From an uncultured Atopobium sp. (GTDB lineage: Bacteria; Actinomycetota; Coriobacteriia; Coriobacteriales; Atopobiaceae), in the NCBI GenBank assembly GCA_946647055.1, contig CAMPCT010000095.1, positions 1 through 7,619 on the forward strand: a stretch of 7,619 nt of DNA. Reading direction: 5' to 3'. The stretch's first letter is position 1, and each line of letters starts with the position of its first letter. The position numbers were made by a program, and so were the translations under genes. Below are positions 4,985 to 7,619 of this stretch, in pieces. The notes beneath the pieces were generated by a model, which searched no databases, was not told where the DNA came from, and was given only the letters and a program-made list of their open reading frames with translations.

Positions 4985-5550
4985 CGCTCCTCCCCCATCT
5001 CGTGACGGGCCTCGTCGGCCAAGCCGTTGCGGGACACGACCCCCTCTGCCATCGCGTTGGCAAGCACGTTGTAGACGGCGTCCTGCCACCCGCTCTCGGG
5101 GATTCCGAGCGACATGGCCGACGAGCGCGCGGACCTCATGCGGCCGCCCGTCAGCCTGATGTAGGTCTCCTCGCAGAGGCCGCTTCCGACCGTCTCCTCG
5201 CCGAAGCGCTCGGCCACGCGGTCGGCCTCATCGTCGGTTATGTCCCTTGACTCGCCAGTATCGGGGTCGAACCCGACACAAAGCATCGGCCCGTACGCGA
5301 TGTCGAGCAGGTCACCCTCGTGGATGGGGGTGCCGTCCCAGCGCTCCCCTTCCTTGGACGCATAGAGCGCCCTGTTGGGCTCGCAGGTGTACTTTCCCTC
5401 GCCGTTCACGTACACGGCGGGCTCGTCGTCGAATACCCAGGGGACGGGCTCTATGTCTCCGCCGACCACCCGCTGCATGTCCCTTAGCCCGCGCACCTCG
5501 ACGGGGACGGGGATCCCGTCGACGGGCACTACCATTGCTCTCATCGTCAT
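4981..5550 (-). CDS. DUF3846 domain protein (189 aa)
   Basis: The N-terminal two thirds match DUF3846 as I know it: a short strand MRAMVVPVDG (3-12), then VEVRGLRDMQRVVGGDIEPVPW (17-38) with the characteristic VGGDIE, then VYVNGEGKYTCEPNRALYAS (46-65), and IAYGPMLCVGFDPDTGESRDITDDEADRV (84-112). Residues from about 125 form an extra, helical C-terminal part. The domain has no proven activity; in my experience it is frequent on plasmids, phages and conjugative elements of Clostridia and Coriobacteriia, which fits the relaxase upstream. The start ATG 5550 has a purine-rich AAGGGAAAGG just upstream; ATG 5544 is an alternative. The last codons (GEER) double as the ribosome binding site of the next gene, which overlaps by 4 nt. 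It is a soluble, acidic protein with no signal peptide. Confidence 0.85.
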   Translation of the reverse strand: MTMRAMVVPVDGIPVPVEVRGLRDMQRVVGGDIEPVPWVFDDEPAVYVNGEGKYTCEPNRALYASKEGERWDGTPIHEGDLLDIAYGPMLCVGFDPDTGESRDITDDEADRVAERFGEETVGSGLCEETYIRLTGGRMRSARSSAMSLGIPESGWQDAVYNVLANAMAEGVVSRNGLADEARHEMGEER

Positions 5551-5656
5551 CGCCTTTCCCTTTGAGACACGGGCGGATGCCCGCCCGGCTTGCCCCTCGC
5601 GCGGTGGAGGGCGCGCGTGGGCCCCACGACAGAAGCCACCTCAGACGGTCGGGGCA
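5551..5656. promoter_or_regulatory. Intra-operon gap with two GC palindromes
   Basis: This is the only sizeable gap in the four-gene minus-strand block. It holds CGTGGGCCCCACG (5616-5628, a 6-bp inverted repeat around one base) and a hairpin with arms CGGGCGG (5570-5576) and CCGCCCG (5581-5587), loop ATGC. The hairpin lies about 20 nt before the DUF3846 start. With no T tract, it would be a processing or stability element, a weak attenuator or an operator rather than a terminator. No convincing promoter hexamers are seen. Confidence 0.45.
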
Positions 5657-6568
5657 TCACCCCCCATCCAGGCGCGTAGGCTCGGATCTCCCGAAGGGTC
5701 CGTCGCCTCGGCGGGCGGGCGTGACGTCGGTGGGGCCGAGGTCGTCGGGCAGCGATTCCCAGTCGACCTCCGCCGACGTCATCCTCCCGACCCCGGATGG
5801 GGGCAGCCCCGCCCTCGCCCTCGCACCGTCCCAGCAGAGCCTGAGGTCGTCCCAGGAGATGACATCGGCCACCTCGTTGAGCCTCGCCATTACTCCGGGC
5901 TGGTCCAAGGTCGGGTCCTCCTTGAGAGCGGTCGCGACCATCTGCTCATAGTCGATTGGCAGCACCTCCCCGCCGGAGCCCTTGGCGGCGAAGCGCTCGT
6001 CCGCCAATGCCCTCTCGACCGCGGCGACGGGGTACCCCATCTTCTCGGCGATTCGCTCGTCGTCCCAGTCCGGGTGCGCGGCCAGCAGCGCCGCCCGCAG
6101 CATGATGATTTGGGTGGGGACCGCCTCGTGCTCGGCAGCCCTGCCGCACCAGTAGCGAAGCTGCGCCTGGAACCGTGACTCGTCGACCAGGGCGTCGCCG
6201 TGCCTCGAGATGCGCCTGGTGCCGTCGACCTCGATGAACTCGACGCCCTCCATCATGTCCCTGTCGAGGATTCTCCAGACGCGCCCGAGCTCGAAGTTGA
6301 GGTGCGGTATGGCGGCGCCCGGGGCAATCTCGTCATCGGCCGTCGAGCCCGTCTGGTCGCTGCGGGCGGTCGAGTACCACCAGACGTCCACGCGCAGGCC
6401 CTCCTCCTGGAAGAGGTCCCACCTGACGCGCATGAGGGTGGCAAAGCAGTGTGTGGGAATAGATATGACGTCCCTGGAGCCTGCGAGGCTGTTCGAGGTT
6501 ATGGCGCCCTCGTCTGACGTCGCGTACGTCTCCTCAAGGCCGTTCTGGTAGCCAATCCTGATCCTCAC
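5657..6568 (-). CDS. Unknown protein coupled to the relaxase (303 aa)
   Basis: I recognise no family. The N-terminal part (1-70) looks strand-rich (VRIRIGYQNGLEETYATSD; DLFQEEGLRVDVWWYST), and the middle (85-125) contains HLNFELGRVWRIL and FIEVDGTRRI. Residues 168-193 (WDDERIAEKMGYPVAAVERALADERF) resemble a helix-turn-helix, so DNA binding is conceivable but unproven. The C-terminus (250-303) is Pro/Gly/Asp-rich and probably disordered. The frame is open to 6757, but GTG 6568 is preferred: GGGGAGGAG (6574-6582) precedes it, and GTGA overlaps the relaxase stop by 4 nt, whereas the longer form would overlap the relaxase by almost 200 bp. Tight coupling to a relaxase suggests a mobilisation accessory or regulatory role. 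The length and family are otherwise uninformative. Confidence 0.8.
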   Translation of the reverse strand: MRIRIGYQNGLEETYATSDEGAITSNSLAGSRDVISIPTHCFATLMRVRWDLFQEEGLRVDVWWYSTARSDQTGSTADDEIAPGAAIPHLNFELGRVWRILDRDMMEGVEFIEVDGTRRISRHGDALVDESRFQAQLRYWCGRAAEHEAVPTQIIMLRAALLAAHPDWDDERIAEKMGYPVAAVERALADERFAAKGSGGEVLPIDYEQMVATALKEDPTLDQPGVMARLNEVADVISWDDLRLCWDGARARAGLPPSGVGRMTSAEVDWESLPDDLGPTDVTPARRGDGPFGRSEPTRLDGG

Positions 6569-7619
6569 GAGCGCTCCTCCCCTCGCCCGGCTTCCCTCGT
6601 CTCGGGCTCCGCCCTGCCGGATGACCCACCGTGCGGGCGGACAGCCTCGTCGTCGCCTTGGACGGGCAGGCCGGAGCCCGCCGACCGCGGGCGGCGCTCG
6701 CCGTCTACCAGGTCCCGGTGTTCCCGGAGCCAGCCCATCTCGCGGGCGAGCCTCCATGCATCGTTGAGCTGGCGCCGTTCCCCTGCGGCCATGGGCCGCC
6801 TAGCGGCGTCCATGAAGTCGTCCATCGAGCGGATGTCCTCCCGGGCCACGAGGTCAATCATGCGGGCGACGTCCGCCGCCGTGACGCTCATGTCGCGCGT
6901 CACGCCGATCACGTACGGCGGCATTGTGTCGCCACGGGAGAGCCTGCCCATGGAGGCGTTCAGCGCTGCGACCGTGGCGGGGTCCGGCCGGGGCGTCGCG
7001 CTGGCGCGCACGCGCGCGAGCTCCTGCTGCACGCCCCACCTGGTCCATCCCATGCCGAGCCTCCTGCCGCCGACCCTCCAGGTCTCACGGCCGGGGTGGG
7101 CGTAGACCCACTCCCCCCTAGCGTTCTCCGTGACCGCGATGCCCACGACGCCGCACTGCGCGACGAAATCGTCCTCCGTCCTCGACGTCAGTAGGGCGAA
7201 GGCGAGCCTGTCGCGGACGTCCCGCTTCCAGGAGAACTTGCCTCCGTCCTCGAGCGCCTTCTCCTGCCGCGTCCTGTACTCGCGCTGCCTGGTTGTCCCC
7301 GCCGGACCCGGCGCCATGGGTGCCGTCGGACGTCCGCCCGCCCTGGAGGCCGAAAACCCAGAGAGGCCCCTCGCGGCCGCCATGGCCTGCAGGTCGTCGT
7401 TCATCCTCCTGAACGACCTCCTGTCCATGTGGCTCGAGAGGGTCCCGCCTCGGACGACGTTGGCGTTGTTCGCGACGATGTGGGCATGCGGGACGTGGCC
7501 CTCGTTGTCGTCGTGGTAGTAGATCGCGCACTGGTACTCGCCGAGCCACCTCTCGCACCAGTCGACGGCAAGTTCCCTGAGGTCGTCGAGCGACACCCGG
7601 TCACGCGGGCCTGGCGACA
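6565..7619 (-). CDS. Relaxase / mobilisation nuclease, 5' end outside the window
   Basis: The frame stays open to the right edge, so the gene's start and the N-terminal catalytic Tyr (motif I) are not visible; GTG 7596 is an internal codon in my reading. The visible 351 residues begin within the nuclease domain. Motif III is clear at 7480-7515: YYHDDNEGHVPHAHIVANN, whose spaced His residues (HxPHxH) bind the metal that supports nicking. It is followed by RRSFRRMNDDLQAMAAARGL, a typical post-motif helix. The rest is charged and helical, with GGKFSWKRDVRDRLAFALLTSRTEDDFVAQCGVVGIAV typical of the C-terminal part of mobilisation relaxases, and a disordered, Arg/Glu/Gly-rich tail. Such enzymes nick the transfer origin, bind the 5' end covalently and start conjugative transfer. 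The MOB subfamily cannot be assigned without the N-terminus. It leads the minus-strand block; its promoter is outside the window. Confidence 0.88.
   Translation of the reverse strand, partial: SPGPRDRVSLDDLRELAVDWCERWLGEYQCAIYYHDDNEGHVPHAHIVANNANVVRGGTLSSHMDRRSFRRMNDDLQAMAAARGLSGFSASRAGGRPTAPMAPGPAGTTRQREYRTRQEKALEDGGKFSWKRDVRDRLAFALLTSRTEDDFVAQCGVVGIAVTENARGEWVYAHPGRETWRVGGRRLGMGWTRWGVQQELARVRASATPRPDPATVAALNASMGRLSRGDTMPPYVIGVTRDMSVTAADVARMIDLVAREDIRSMDDFMDAARRPMAAGERRQLNDAWRLAREMGWLREHRDLVDGERRPRSAGSGLPVQGDDEAVRPHGGSSGRAEPETREAGRGEERS

Noticed and set aside
4985..5089. 35-residue upstream extension of the 457-aa protein
   Set aside because: The sequence is Arg/Gly-rich and overlaps the DUF3846 gene. 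ATG 4984 has a strong ribosome binding site and the ATGA overlap.
6569..6757. Upstream extension of the 303-aa protein
   Set aside because: It would overlap the relaxase C-terminus by nearly 200 bp. GTG 6568 has a strong ribosome binding site and a 4-nt overlap.
6565..7596. GTG 7596 as the relaxase start
   Set aside because: The frame continues open to the window edge, and a relaxase starting there would lack the catalytic N-terminal Tyr motif, so truncation by the window is more likely.

Overview
The window looks like a high-GC bacterium, most likely an actinomycete of the Coriobacteriia type (Olsenella/Collinsella/Atopobium-like). This is an inference from three things: the strong G/C third-position bias, purine-rich Shine-Dalgarno sites, and the combination of a DUF3846 protein, a DUF6273 membrane protein and a mobilisation relaxase. 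No rRNA or other marker in the window fixes the taxon.

Left part (1-1660, plus strand, visibly lower GC). Three genes with good ribosome binding sites lie here: a 72-aa DUF6440-like protein (110-328), a 239-aa SIMPL/DUF541-domain protein without a signal peptide (616-1335), and a 59-aa hypothetical protein (1440-1619). An imperfect 35-nt repeat occurs three times, at 506-540, 1354-1388 and 1626-1660. The order is repeat-gene-repeat-gene-repeat, and the repeat follows the last two stop codons by only 18 and 6 nt. This cassette-like layout is the most unusual pattern in the window.

Middle (1661-2211). About 550 bp hold no convincing gene but have dense structure: an AT-rich stretch with 9-nt period (1821-1856), a strong GC hairpin (1879-1911) with an overlapping alternative hairpin, a second hairpin with a competing upstream arm (1951-1968), and a long imperfect hairpin (2146-2177). 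It sits where low-GC plus-strand genes give way to the minus-strand block, so it could be a cis-acting site of the mobile element (transfer origin or attachment region) or a structured RNA. The sequence alone does not decide.

Right part (2212-7619, all minus strand). Reading in the direction of transcription: a relaxase whose 5' end lies beyond the window; a 303-aa unknown protein overlapping it by 4 nt (GTGA); a 106-bp gap with two palindromes; a DUF3846 protein; a 457-aa unknown protein overlapping that by 4 nt (ATGA); then a separate 420-aa single-pass membrane protein with FIVAR-like and DUF6273 regions and its own candidate promoter. The first four look like one mobilisation operon of an integrated or plasmid-borne element, with pairs translationally coupled through the same GGGGAGGAGCG ribosome binding site. 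A 13-nt palindrome of the form GGGGAC(C/G)GTCCCC occurs twice, once in the leader of the membrane-protein gene and once in frame inside the 457-aa gene. It resembles REP-type dispersed palindromes.
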